The translations under genes were made by a program, and so were the position numbers. The notes under the pieces were generated by a model. The model was not told where the DNA came from. It searched no databases and was given only the letters and a program-made list of their open reading frames with translations. Below, piece by piece: positions 48,090-60,426 of a stretch of DNA of 64,000 nt (the first letter of the stretch is position 1; the number at the start of each line of letters is the position of its first letter). The stretch comes from Syngnathus acus. Its lineage: Eukaryota; Chordata; Actinopteri; Syngnathiformes; Syngnathidae. Where the stretch lies: assembly GCF_901709675.1 (NCBI RefSeq), contig NC_051090.1, positions 10,611,342-10,675,341 on the forward strand, written 5' to 3'.

Positions 48090-50459
48090 TAAACTGGTGT
48101 GTTCATGACAGCAGGTCTCCATTCAGTGTGTGCGTTTGTGGGGTGTGTATAAATATCCCTATATATCTGTGTGTGTATTTGTAGATAGATACATAGATTA
48201 GATAGATAATTAGATTAGTAGTCTTACTGTAATTTTTTCGAAAGTCACGTAACTGGTCCCTGACTACCTCCTACTGGTAAAGTAGAGGAATTACAACAAT
48301 CAATTTTGTAGAGTTCTGTTATTGTCTCTATTTCGCGGTACCTAGAATTTATAGAAGCCTGATAACATTTAAAAAGTAGGTTTGACTATCAAGAATTAAG
48401 AGTCATACATTCTGTTTTTATTCATGCAAGAGATAGTGCTCAAATCCATGCAGCCAGATTTACCAGTGAATGTCCATGGTTTAGTGTTGCGCAATCCGCC
48501 CCAAGCGCATACCCGACATGAGGGTGCGTAAATGGCAGTTTTAAGTGGAAAGGAGAATGTGCACAGTCACTTCATGCTTTTTCAGTTGTCTGACAAGTGG
48601 AGCTGATTTTTAAATCGGCAAAAGTGACGTCATTAGTCCTCGTCAATTGTTCAGAAATCTAAAACATAAACAGTGGATCGAAAGAATGTAGCCAAAGCGG
48701 ATTTACAGACATCAGTGGCACGTCTGCAGTCATCCTATCCATGCGTGTCTCTTGTGAGTGGCATTGTTAAACTTGGTTGCTATTTCCGTACAAAGCATAC
48801 ATGCGTCATCTTGCAGTTCCCTCTGAATGTTTTTTGGCATGGACTCAAGTGACCCTATTTCTACTTCCACAATGTTAAAGCCTCTTCTGTGCTGAATTTA
48901 AAGAGATGCTGCTTTCATTGGCTGGTCAGCACAGTGTTGACTCCCACAACAGCGCAAACGCCCCTTTCCACCCGCATCTACCAGAAGAAGGAAAACTCCA
49001 CCTGCCCACATTGTGTGCCTGTTTGGGGTCCGTGACACGTCTGCAAAGCAGAATGTGTGCTGAGCCTATTTTGGGCACCAGTGTTTACATAACTGCACGC
49101 ACGCACACTCCCTCGGATACGCTGGTCTGTCGTCAAGATAATTTCAAGTAAGAAATGAAAACCTGCAGGTTTTACTACAAGCCCTCCAAGAGATAAAAAG
49201 CTTCCGACGTACGGTCTGACGCCAACCTCACTGACAGCAAACAATGTATGGATTCACCGTGAAGGCGCAATTACGCATCAGCGTGACTTCAACCATCACG
49301 AAAGTTTTTTCAACCAAAATTAATAAATAAATAAAAAACAGTAACTGTTCTCAATTGAACCAGATCGAGATCCAATCAACTTTTCCCGGACAGATCTGAA
49401 ATAAATAATGAATACCTATGTATATATTTCCTAGTTTTATTCTAAATTTGAGATAGAAAAAGAGAATTAATTTTTTTTTTTTTAAAGAAAGGTGTTAGAT
49501 ATATCTAATATATGTCCAATATTAGACAAGTAAAAGCAAAGACAGTTAATAAATTAATGACGCTAACTGAAAATCTATTTTTTTCTCACCACTGAGATGT
49601 ACGTTACCTATTCCTATAGAGGTGGTTGAAATAAGAAGACAGATGTTCACCGGCATGGCTTCCACATTGAACAGCAAATGCGCAACGGGCTCGGGGGACA
49701 GTCTGCCATCAGTCAGTTTTGAAATATAAACATTTTATTTTAGTTTGATGACCGGGCTGCTGGAGGGGACATTTGACCAAAAGAGGGAGAAATGTTGTTT
49801 CGGTGGAATGTAGCGACACTGCTATCATCCGCTACTGGGAAAATATTATGAATAATGTCAGAGATGGATGCTTTGGGCCATTTAAAAAAAAAAAAAAACT
49901 CTGACAAAAAACTGTGTCTATGCATTCACACACTAACAGTATCTAAAATATTGACCTTGAAGTATTAACCAAAAATAATCAGAAAGACTCCACCATTGAA
50001 ACAAAGTCCATTGATAAATACATTTTAATGACACACTGGGCCTGCTGTCCCAAACGTATTACATTAACAAATAATATACATCACAAGGATCTTCTGATGG
50101 TCCAATTCAATGTGAAAACAAACTTGAAGGTAATTTAAATGGTACCCCTTGTTTGCAGTGCTGCAAGTGGGCGGAGGGTTACGGTGTCAAAGTTGTTCAG
50201 TCATATGAAGATATTGGCGTATACTGTGTAACATGCAACGATCATTTCTAAATGAATCAGTCAAGAAAAGAAAAGAACTTGAGTCTCATCAGTCTGTCAC
50301 ATCATGCTTCATTAGGACGTCTTAACATGAGCTTGTGGAAAAAAAAATAGAAGAAGCCTAAAACAGCTTCACTTGTGTTTCCCACGCTGCTGCTCAGAAA
50401 CAGGATTGGGGTCCCTTTGTTTGAGAAATTCATCTGTCCATTTATAAAGTTGAGAGCTG
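48090..50459. other. Convergent gap between uchl5 and rgs2
   Basis: Two genes converge here. The right part is the 3' UTR of the minus-strand rgs2 gene; its end was not fixed. A minus-strand ATTAAA-type signal near 50,022-50,027 and an AATAAA near 49,734-49,739 are candidates. I see no further exons. Confidence 0.45.
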
Positions 50460-51537
50460 TTAGCGTCCTCTCCTCGCCGTCGTCAAGAGTTCATTGTAGA
50501 GGTCCGAGTGGATGAACCTTGGGTAGGAGTTGTTCTTCATCAAGCTGTAGACTCTGCTCTGGGCCACCAGAAAGCTGGCCACGTTCGGCTCGTTGAGGCT
50601 CTGGATGATTTCGTTTTTGGTGTAAAAGTCCAGATTGACCTGTTCCGAAGGAGAAATGCTCATGATGAAACTCTGGAGTCTGTTTTGCGAAGCTGGTTGA
50701 GCAGAAAAGACAATTACGGTCATTACCTCTTTGGGAGCTTCATTTTTGACAAACTCCTCGTAAATGCTGTTGGCTTTGGACATCACTTCTTGGTGTGACG
50801 AGAGCATCCGCAGATCCTCGCAGGCGTTCCAAAACTCCATGTTCTCCTCACAGAACTCGGTTTTCAGGAAGATGAAAAAGGCCATCTTGCCATCTGTGGG
50901 AGGCCGACAAACACAAGAGACATCATCTGCCTGCCCATTTGAGCTAAGCTGACATTAGCTGACGTTGTTTAAAGGACGGATGGCAATAAAGCCGTCTGAG
51001 CACACACAGCGGCTGACCTTTGAAACCAGTTTGCGTAATTGTGGCTCGAATGATGCTTACATTTATGATCGAGGAGCTTGTCAAGTGACTGCGCCCATTG
51101 GCTCACTTCATCCGCTGTCAGTCTGAGAAAAGAGAGAAGATTTAGTTACATGTGCTCGGTCATATTTTCATAAATGTGCCTAAATGACATATGTCCATTA
51201 CAACAGACATTCAAAATAATGTCAATGAAAAAAAATTGATGCAAATACAGTATGCTGCTTATCATCTATCAAATGCAAATATGATTTGATTAAATATACC
51301 TGTGTGATTTGTTCTTCATTAGATTTGAGATTGGTTGGGCTGAGTTTGTCTTCAAGAGGAGTCCTATTCTATTTTTCCAGTTTCTGCCCCTGGAAGAAAA
51401 AAAAAAAGAAAAGTTTTATAGCAGTAAAGGCCAGATGTACAATATAAACTGGATGTCACTTACTTGATGGCCATTTTGGACGGCTCCGTGGGTTTGCTCC
51501 AGTCAGTGAAAGCTATGCTCCAGTGACAATCCTTCAT
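50460..51537 (-). CDS. rgs2: Regulator of G-protein signalling 2
   Basis: Five coding exons on the minus strand (51,537-51,464; 51,389-51,300; 51,122-51,061; 50,893-50,727; 50,639-50,460) close in phase and give 190 residues. R4-type RGS proteins speed GTP hydrolysis by G-alpha subunits. A basic amphipathic membrane-binding stretch, GRNWKNRIGLLLK (about 26-38), precedes the RGS domain (about 73-181). The residues that contact G-alpha are present: Glu92-Asn93 in CEENMEFW and Asn133 in VNLD. Two of the three positions that make RGS2 selective for Gq are kept: Cys90 (human Cys106) and Asn168 (human Asn184). The third (human Glu191) is His175. The 167-bp exon and exon phases are those of R4 genes. 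Position beside uchl5 also fits RGS2. An alternative, rgs18-like, is less likely because of the Cys and Asn. Asn98 replaces a usually hydrophobic residue. Confidence 0.85.
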
Positions 51538-51590
51538 GGTTGGATCTGGTCTGGTTTCTCTCTGCTTTGACTTGCTGCCGAGTGCCCAAC

Positions 51591-51597
51591 TTTATAG
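51591..51597 (-). promoter_or_regulatory. rgs2: rgs2 TATA box
   Basis: CTATAAA on the minus strand lies 53 bp upstream of the rgs2 start codon. This implies a start site near 51,565 and a very short 5' UTR. Confidence 0.65.
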
Positions 51598-51793
51598 TTC
51601 CCTCCAGCGGTGATCTGCAGCCAACAAGGAGGAGGCGGGACCGGCGGCACAGGTCTTTCATGCCATTGGCTCTCAGACCCAAAGCAGTCCTGAGACAGCG
51701 TTCCTAGGAAGTGACAGTTGTGATTGTGAAATGCATCCCGAACTTGCAGGGACTATCATTCCACCGTTTGCCCGAAAATACATTTGTTTTATT

Positions 51794-51984
<191 letters not shown>

Positions 51985-52442
51985 AATACACTGGGTGTGT
52001 ACTGCCATTGGCAGCGTGCTCTAGGTGTAACAAGGAGTTGCCCTCATATTTGATCATGACCCAAAAGTCCAATTATTCCATTGTGTCCTTCGAACACAGT
52101 GTGCAGGAATCCTACCTCACAAATCACACGTCGAGCGACTTCCAGAATGATGACTCACGTTTGACGTGTTGCCATCATGATAATGAAGTCATATCTTCAC
52201 ACAGCATTCAAAACAGAGACGAGGAATAATTGTTGGTGTTTGGACAACAATTGAGGGAAAACATTTAGCTTTCATTTTTTTAAATGTGAAGCTTCTTTTT
52301 CTTTGTGGAGGAGGGGGTACATTTCATATCCCACAGCCAACGCAGACATACACAGAAGGAAGTCCAAAAAAGTCAAATAGCTTCCAAAGCTAAAGAGGAA
52401 TTGGGCTCTTTGCAAACTTTGTGGAAGTTTTAGCTCATCTTG
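51985..52442. other. Stretch without recognised gene
   Basis: Sequence between the compound repeat and the Tc1-like element; nothing recognised. Confidence 0.5.
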
Positions 52443-54017
52443 TACAAACCGGATTCGGTTGAAGTTGGGAAATTGTGTAAAATGTAAATAAAAAAAAATA
52501 CAATGATTTGAAAATCCTTTTCCACCTGTATTCAATTGAATACACTACAAAGACAACATATTCAATGCTCAAACTCATAAACTTTATTTTATTTTTCAAA
52601 TAATACTTAACTTAGAAGTTCATGGCTGCAACACGTGCAGTAGAAGTTGGGAAAGGGCATGTTTACCACTTCGTTACATCACCTTTCCTTTTAATAACAC
52701 TCAATAAACATTTTGGAAGAGAGTAGACTAATTCTCTTAGCTTCTCATGTGGAATTCTTTGCCATTCTTGCTTGATGAACCGCTTCAGTTGTTCCGGGGT
52801 CTTCCCTGTCGTATTTTACGCTTCATAATGCGCCACACATTTTCAAGGGGAGACAGGTCTGGACTGCAAGCGGGCCAGGGGAGAACCTGGACTCTTATAC
52901 TTCAAAGCCACGCTGTTGTAACACGTTCAGAATGTGGCTTGGCATTATCTTGCTGAAATAAGCAGCGGCGTCCATGAAAAAGACGTCGCATGGACGGCAG
53001 CATATGTTGCTCCAAAATCTGTATGTACTTTTCAGCATTTATGTTGCCTTCACAGAAATGTAAGTCACCCATGGGAACTAATGCACCCCCATACCATCAC
53101 AGATGCTGGCTTTTGAACTTTGCATTGCGTTGATAACAGTCCGGATGGTCTGCTTCATCTTTGGTCCAGTGTTTCCAAAAACAATTTGAAAAGTGGACTC
53201 ATCAGACCACAAAACACTTTTTCATTGTGCATCCGTCCATTTTACATGAGTTCAGGCCCAGAGAACCCGGCGGCGTTTCTGGATGTTGTTCAGAAACGGC
53301 TTTTGTTTTGCAAGGTAGAGTTTTAACCCGCACTTACTGATGTAGTGATGAACTGTATTTACTGACAGTGGTTTTCTGAAGTTTTCCTGAGCCCATTTGG
53401 TGATATCCTTTACACACTCATGTCGGTTTTTAAGGCAGTGCCATCTGAGGGATCGAAGGTCACGGTCATTCAGTCGTGGTTTTTGGCCGTGGCGTTTCGT
53501 GCAGTGATTTCACCAGATTCTCTGAACCTTTTGATGATATTATGGACCGTAGATGTTGAAAACCCTAAATTCCTTGCAATTTTGCTTTGAGAAATGTTGT
53601 TCTCAAACTGTTCAACTATTTTCTCATGCAGTTGTGGACTAAGTGGTGAACCTCGCCCCATCCTTGCTTGTGAATGACTGAGCATGTTTGGGGAGGCTCC
53701 TTTTATACCCAATCATGGTACCCAATTAGCCTGATCACATGTGGGATGTTCCAAATAAGTGTTTGATGAGCTTTTCTCAGCTTTCTCTGTATTTTTTGCC
53801 ACCTTTCCCAACTTCTACTGGAAGTGTTGGAGCCATGAAATTCGAAGTTAATTATTATTTGCCAAAAAACAATTAAGAGTATCAGTTTGAACATTAAATA
53901 TGTTCTCTTTGTAGTGTATTCAATTGAATAGGGGTTGAGAAGGATTTTCAAATCTTTGTATTTTGGTTTTATTTACATTTTACACAATTTCCCAACTTCA
54001 ATTGAATCCAGTTTGTA
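52443..54017 (-). mobile_element. Tc1/mariner-like element with long inverted ends
   Basis: The left end TACAAACCGGATTC and the right end GAATCCAGTTTGTA begin and end with the TA target. The inverted repeats extend for about 150-200 bp, including AAGTTGGGAAATTGTGTAAA and ATTCAATTGAATACACTACA at both ends. The element is 1.57 kb and carries a decayed transposase on the minus strand. Structure and TA ends indicate the IS630/Tc1/mariner superfamily. Confidence 0.9.
52795..53712 (-). pseudogene. Tc1-like transposase, decayed
   Basis: On the minus strand the N-terminus reads MLSHSQARMGRGSPLSPQLH followed by the helix-turn-helix segment NISQSKIARNLGFSTSTVHN. Frame changes and stops follow. Farther on are KPLSVNTVHHYISKCGLK, then VLWSDESTF with the first catalytic Asp, and near 52,805-52,850 the block ENVWRIMKRKIRQ that follows the last acidic residue in this family. 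The frames are not continuous, so no active protein is possible. Confidence 0.85.
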
Positions 54018-57000
54018 GATGTGTGTGACATTCAACTGCAGTTTGCTGAGAAACTGTCAAAACAGCACATAGCAAAACATTCTTTTTTATGAAAATATGC
54101 ATGCGTGTATAGAGCATGTAAACATGAAACACTAAAATGAAAAATTATTCATCGTTATCCTGTTCTGAACTACTGTACCTATATTTCAAGTAAAATGTAC
54201 TGCACGTTCAACATCACATCCCGGAGGGATTAAAAGAGAGAACAAAATGTTATTGTCAGGATAAGACACGCCGTCGACGCTACCCTGCGTCTGCACCACC
54301 TGTTGCGTTGCAGCAGTAGGAGCCGTGCAGAGCGAAAACACAGCGCTGACTTCATCTGTTTATTATGATGTGCAGCGCTCGTATGTTTGCAAGTGGACGC
54401 TGAGCAGAGCCAAGTTTCCACTAAGGAACAAGCTTGGAGTCTGACGCAGAAGAAAAGGAGGTTCCCAGCAATGTCTGTAGACGTTGTGTTCACTTGCGCT
54501 CATTGTTTTCTTTCCTACCTTTAAATAGATTCATTCCAAATCAAAACAGTGACTGAAAGTTGACCAGATGCACAAACATTAGAAACAGTGAATCAATGTT
54601 TCCAAACATATTTGACGTAGCAAAACTTACAGATTATGTTTTTGTCTAATGTGGAAGCTGCGAGCCCTCAGTCTCCTTTTGCAGAACTTAGGCTCGGTTC
54701 AAATAAAAGGTATTGAGACGTCGATCCCTCGTCTCATTTCCATCTTTTGACGTCAAAGCCCAAATGTTTTTCCTCCAGAGCCAAAATGTGGACATTGGCC
54801 TCATTGTTCCGACACTTGTACACAAAAATGTGTGCTGCAGCTATCAGATGTGCTTTATGTGAATTCCTCGTCAGTTGCCACCAAACCAGATTCTGCAATT
54901 TTTGGCACACTGACGGGATTCCGTTGCCACCACTCTACTTTCACTGAAATTAGCGCCTTTGTGACATTCGTACAACGTGCTCCAAATGACTAAGCACGCA
55001 CTCTTTTGATTCGTCTTCCAAAGTAGGGAGTGCCATTTAATGTGAACATCCTTTTATGGTCATCAATTATCAAAATGAGTCACGCGTGAGGATCAACGAG
55101 AAGCTCGGCAGTGTTATTTGGCCTTTCATGGACACAGCAGCTAATGCTAAAGCTACAGCTTCAATCGCAATTGATGTTCTGTGTGTTGGCGCAGTTCCAC
55201 ATTTATTTATTTTATTTTATTTCATTTATTTACTTAGACAGGACAGTACCAGTTGGATGAACACTAAAGATATAGACGTATATACAAACATCCCAGTGTA
55301 AAACCACTCGGAATTAGCCGGAGCTAAATTTCATCCGTTGTCCTTGTGACATAGAACATAGAGAGCACAGACAGACAAATAGACATTAGACATTACATTA
55401 ACTCAGCCTGACAGAGCAGACATACAGATAGAATACATTATAGGGAGATAAAAAAATAAACATAATATAAAAGGTTATATCCACACTGTGGAAAAACATG
55501 TCTGAATTGGAGGTCGTATGGGACCGGCTGACTTATGATTCACCCTGAACTTGAAACCGGGAGAAAAGCCACGCAAGCAGGGGCAGACTCCACACAAGAA
55601 AACGGAACATCAGATTTTGCAAAGCAGCGAGAGAGGCCCAATGTCTTCGGAAGATTAGCAACTAGGAACCGCTCCCACTCAACAGCGGCTGACAAATAGA
55701 GTGAGGTAGATTGTAGCAAGACTGGTTTATCTACCCTAAACTTGTAACCTTCCAAGAACTTTGGCACCTCACAAGTACAACCGATGTTGTACAAGACACT
55801 CATCCAAATGTCGTTCGACAGGGAGAATTGATACTTGAACTCATGCCTTGCATTGCTTTGAGATGATCCAGGTCGCTGCGGACAGATGTGGGATGGCTGT
55901 CGGGTCTCAGGTGCTTTGACAACCGGACCGAGGCCATCCATCTGCTGCGGGGGCTTCACAGTTAGTTCGCTTTTGTGATGAATGTCATTTTAGAAGCCAT
56001 TGCATTTTCGTATACTTAAGAAGATAAGTATTATTTCACCGTGAGGATCAAAATTATTGAAACAGAGATTAGGAGTTGGAGTTGTTGAAAACAATGTCTC
56101 TCGGACGAGTGAACGAAGCTCATTATTTGTATGGTATAGAATGTTGGCTATTGCGCAATTAGCACATATCTTCAGCAAATTGCCTCAAGGCGACATTGTC
56201 TGAATGACTCTCAAGGGTGTCTCGCTCGAGTGGTGTCATGAACTTGCTGCTGTTTACAGAGATGGGTTGCTAGGGCAACCATTCAAACTCACGTTTACAC
56301 CGAATGGGAATTTAGCGCTTATGAAGTAAATGCACGTTTAGGAATATGGATGAAAGCCAAAGAATAAGAACGGAAGCATGATTCAACTGCAAGCGGTGGT
56401 GCACACACCTTGCTCATATTTCCGTGCCAGGCTCATTGTCAGCTTCTGATCTATGAGATGCCAGGTTAAAAACCAATTTGCCCTTTGCCGCACATACCAG
56501 AAACCGCCGCTGACTGATGAGCTAAGCACGTTCTGCTATGATGACGAAATCTAATGATTTCATTTTCGGACAGCCCGGCCTGACTTCTGCCGTCCTGACA
56601 ATGCGAATGCTCGTCTGTCTCTACATCGTGAAAGGCTGACGACCGCTCCAGGGTGTAGTCATGCCGAAATGTCCAGCGGCGTGTCAACCTGAACAGAACA
56701 AGCAATTAGAGACCATGGATTTGAATACTATGATTCACGATTGGCTGAGCAACAAAAAATACTTTTCCCAGCCAGGGACGGCTGCAGGATTATTTCTGTC
56801 CCGGCGCTTCAGGGGGCTTGACCGATACACGGTGTATTGGCTGAGATAATAATGAACATGTATATTTTGGAATATCAAATCAAATGCTGGAGGGATTTAA
56901 CTGTGGCCGCGCAGATTACTGACAGGGCTGTAGTCCCGCCCTCTAGCACCATCCCTGGCCCCAGCACAGTAATAATGGACATTTATGGACAACTATGAGT

Positions 57001-58000
57001 ATTCCAATGCTTCACTGTACTATTTTAGTTGGATTTTTTTCTGCACGGTTGAAAATAAATCTTACTAAATAAGAAATATGGAATATAAAGTTTTGCTAGC
57101 AACTATCCAACATGACATGGCTTTAAACATGTGACACATGCACTGAATGGGCACACCCAGCAATTCTTTTCGAGTGGTGCCATTAATTGATGCATCTAAT
57201 TAGAATTGTGTCCTCGCCCTGTCTGGGCTGCAAGAGTGTCGCAAGGCACACACATCCATGGCAATAATAAATAATAGCAGACAAACAAAAGGTTTAACAT
57301 GATTGGCTTCATTTTGATGAAGATGGCAATTGAAATAATTTAATCATTTAATCTATTTGTAATCATTAACATAAAAAAAAGCACTTCAACAACAGCAACG
57401 CGCTACGTTATTGTGTGAATTAACAATAAATAACATCATGTTTAACTTATACCTAAAATACTTTACATTTTAAATTGTAAGCGTTTCAACATCGTGCTTT
57501 GAGCTGGGTGTAGATTTGCAAGAGTGCAACATGCAACGTCCATACATGAAATCAAGCGTTGTCATTTCTGTGCTGCAAAAGGGAACGGTCGACTTCTATT
57601 ATGACCGGTCGTCAGCGTAGAGGAAAGTCACTCATAAAAAAAGAAAAAAAAAAAAAAGAAAAATGAAACTGTCATTCGGATGCCACTCAAATGTCAGTTA
57701 AAGTGTCACAGAAATGGAGACGTGCAACAATTGCATAGTCTGACTTAAACTACATAAGTGCAAAAGGACAAACTGGGCAGATGTTGATGGACCTCAAAAT
57801 AAGGACATACGTGAGTTATTGATGAGTATGACTTTTGAAGAATACGTCTTAACCTTAATGGGTAGAGATGGAGAAATAAATCCTCAACTTTGCATCATGA
57901 GCCAGTTTTTTTTTACTCCTCTAGATGGCACTGTTGGATGACCTCAAAGGCTTTAGGAAAAGTCAGTATACTTTCATCCCAATGTAGAACAGACAGTATC
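54018..58000. other. Stretch without recognised gene
   Basis: No supported exon. Around 55,205-55,400 a T-rich ATTTATTT block followed by ACTTAGACAGGACAG and a GCCGGAGCTAAATTTCATC block resembles 3' ends of some fish LINEs, but this is weak. A poly(A)-like tract lies at about 57,630-57,665. Confidence 0.45.
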
Positions 58001-58008
58001 ACTTAAAG

Positions 58009-58489
58009 CAGGGGTGTCCAAACTTTTTGCAAGGAGGGCCAGATTTAGGAACGTGAAGGGGCCCGGGGGCCAATTTATTTTTTCGCTTCTCTTCCGGGGG
58101 GGGGTTTGCTAATGGGACGTCGAACGCTGCGCGTTCGCTTCTCTTCCGTGCTAATGGGACGTCAAACGCTGCGCGTTCGCTTCTCTTCCGGGGGGGGTGC
58201 TAATGGGACGTCAAACGCTGCGCGTTCGCTTCTCTTCCGGGGGGGGGGGACGGGGGGTTGCTAATGGGACGTCAAACGCTGCGCGTTCGCTTCTCTTCCG
58301 GGGGGGGGGGTGCTAATGGGACGTCAAACGCTTTGTGTGGCGGGCTCCATCTAGTGTGGAAACTGAGAAGTGCAACAGAGTTGAGCTCAAGCTTCTTGCG
58401 CGGGCCATATTCAATTATGTTTTCAGAATTTGCTGCGGGCCAATAAAAACTGGACCGCGGGCCAACTGCCCGTAGTTTGGACACCCCTG
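58009..58489. mobile_element. hAT MITE with 8-bp target duplication
   Basis: The ends CAGGGGTGTCCAAACT and AGTTTGGACACCCCTG are perfect 16-bp inverted repeats. The target duplication ACTTAAAG lies at 58,001-58,008 and 58,490-58,497. The left subterminal block matches the arms of the fold-back element at 24,802-26,028; the right one matches, inverted, the end at 24,613. A G-rich minisatellite fills the middle. Confidence 0.93.
58084..58334 (+). repeat. G-rich minisatellite, five units
   Basis: Units start at 58,084, 58,136, 58,178, 58,227 and 58,288, with lengths of 52, 42, 49, 61 and about 47 bp. Each has CGCTTCTCTTCCG, a G run of variable length (absent in unit 2, up to 11 in unit 5), TGCTAATGGGACGTC and AAACGCTGCGCGTT. 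Only the G run and one GACGGGGGGTT insertion vary much. Confidence 0.93.
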
Positions 58490-58497
58490 ACTTAAAG

Positions 58498-59093
58498 ACT
58501 GATTCATGAGGCAAATTTGAAGCTTCACGTTGCCTTCACTCCCCATCGGAGCTGTAATGTTCGGTGAATCGCAACAATGGCATGCCTCCCATTGTCAATA
58601 AATGTATGAATAAAAACTTGAAAAATGGTGATAGCATAGTATCACCATCTTCCAAAACGCACATATTGAAGTTAGTGGGATTCTTATTTTGCAATCTTTA
58701 TCGTTTATCACAAAGGAAGCAACTCTGCAAAGACGGACGTTGAGGTCTGGTCTGTTGTATTTGCGTGCGTGCGTGTATGTGTATGTGTTGTCAGCTCATT
58801 GATCAGAGCAGGTGTCAGTCGTTCAGAGTTTCTATGTTTGCCAAAAGCCGCAACAACTCAGTTGCATCCCGTCATTTTAATTTTTTCAGGAGTGGTGGCA
58901 GGTTTTCTTGAGTCCTTTCACATTGATAGGTGCACAGTGCTCAGTGTGGAAATCCAAAGTGGAAGGCCCGGTGACGACTTCTTGGCCTTTTCCGTTTTTG
59001 TCTTATTGGCCATCCGACAAAACCAATCCTCCCTGCTGAAGAGGGTCCAGCTTTCCAGTCATGAGTTGGATGTCCGTTGGCGCGCTTTCGCTT
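58498..59093. other. Downstream region of the rgs13-like gene
   Basis: Probably includes the minus-strand 3' UTR of the rgs13-like gene. No other feature is recognised. Confidence 0.4.
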
Positions 59094-60333
59094 TCATCCC
59101 TTTGTGGCGTCGGCCGAAAGGTTTTCCAGTAGAGTTCTGTAAATGTCCGAGCGCAGGAACCGCGGGTACGAGTCTCTTTCCATCAGCCCGTAAACCATCT
59201 TCTGAGCATCATCGAAACAGTGCACGGTGGCGCTTTTGACGCTTCGTTTGATCTGCTCACGAGTGTGATAATCAATGTTGATCTGGAACGAGGCAGATGA
59301 AGGGCAAGTTAGCAAGCGCGTGGCCGTCGCGTGTTAACAAGTGTGGTGGAAGAGGCTTGTCAGGAAAGTTCCAGGACTAGCGTCACAAAAGATGTATTTC
59401 AAATACAAACTACACATGGATGTTTGAAATTACCTCTTTGGGAGATTCCGCTTTGATAAATTGTTCATAAATCTTCTTGGCTTTGGACGCCATTCGAAAT
59501 GACGACTTAATCTTCTTGTAGTCCTCGCAGGTGAGCCAGAACTCGATATTCTCATCGCTGTATTCAGATTTCAAAAAGTTGCGAAACGCCGCTAATCCGT
59601 CTGCGGGGGCCCATGAAAAACACACAGCGGACCCAAATGACATTTCGCTTCACGTTGTCTCAAAAATCTGGCTATTTTCCCCGACTTACATTTGGAATCC
59701 AGAAGGCGTTCCAAAGACTGGGACCATTGCTGGGTATCTTCTAAAGTCAGCCTGCTGAGAGAGAATACAAATTCTGTTACGCAAGCAGATTCAAAAACAA
59801 CACACGCTCCCAAATTTGGGGGCAAATCAAGAACCGGAGCCGCCAACATGTTGGTGATGCGACATGTCGCTGAGCCCGCTGTGCCAAAGCAAACATGGCC
59901 TGAATCCTTCCATAGGACCATAGATGGAAATGAAAAGAGCGGGCCAGCTATTTTCAAACTGAAATCTGCAAAACACTCAATAAGTCTCCTTACCTCTCAG
60001 AACCGGATGAGTGCGAGAACATGCACTGGAGTCGGCACATGAAGTTCTTTCCGCTGTGCGGATAGAAGAACAACATCAAGACAAGTTTGACTGGAGTCAA
60101 ATTCATTTCAAGTCAATCTGCCCAAGAATGTCAGGCATGTTGTTGTAAGAATGGAAATCAGGATTTATTTTCAGGCGCGAGATCTCCTTGCTGACGCTGG
60201 ACAAAAAGTCAACGAGGTTAAAGTGTCAAATGACGTTTGTTTGTTTGACTCACATGTTCTTGTTGCGCTTCCTGTCATCTCTGTCCATGATGAAGTGGTG
60301 CTGTGCAGGTGCTTGGACAATTAGGCTTGGCAT
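59094..60333 (-). CDS. rgs13: R4-type RGS protein, rgs13-like
   Basis: Five coding exons on the minus strand (60,333-60,254; 60,053-59,994; 59,751-59,690; 59,600-59,434; 59,282-59,094) join in phase and encode 185 residues. It would act as a GTPase activator for Gi/Gq-type alpha subunits. The N-terminus has a Cys-containing stretch, [14 protein letters not shown], comparable to the Cys-rich start of human RGS13 and possibly palmitoylated. Then come [17 protein letters not shown] and the RGS box with [14 protein letters not shown] and [15 protein letters not shown]. All core G-alpha contact residues are present. Exons 3 and 4 are 62 and 167 bp, as in the rgs2 gene. The name rests on [19 protein letters not shown] and map position; rgs1 is a possible alternative. 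Confidence 0.75.
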
Positions 60334-60417
60334 TGTTTTGTTAAGTCCAACTTCTCCGGCTCCCGGTCCGGGTCATGCCGCGGCTGAGACACACTTGCCC
60401 GAGCCTGAGCCGGCTGC

Positions 60418-60426
60418 TTTTTATAT
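60418..60426 (-). promoter_or_regulatory. TATA box of the rgs13-like gene
   Basis: ATATAAAAA on the minus strand lies about 85 bp upstream of the start codon, suggesting a start site near 60,390. Confidence 0.6.

Noticed and set aside
52443-54017. Active Tc1-type transposon
   Set aside because: The ends are good, but the transposase has frameshifts and stops in all parts, so it cannot be active by itself.
58084-58334. CRISPR-like array
   Set aside because: The units are near-identical with no unique spacers. It lies inside a hAT MITE in an animal genome.
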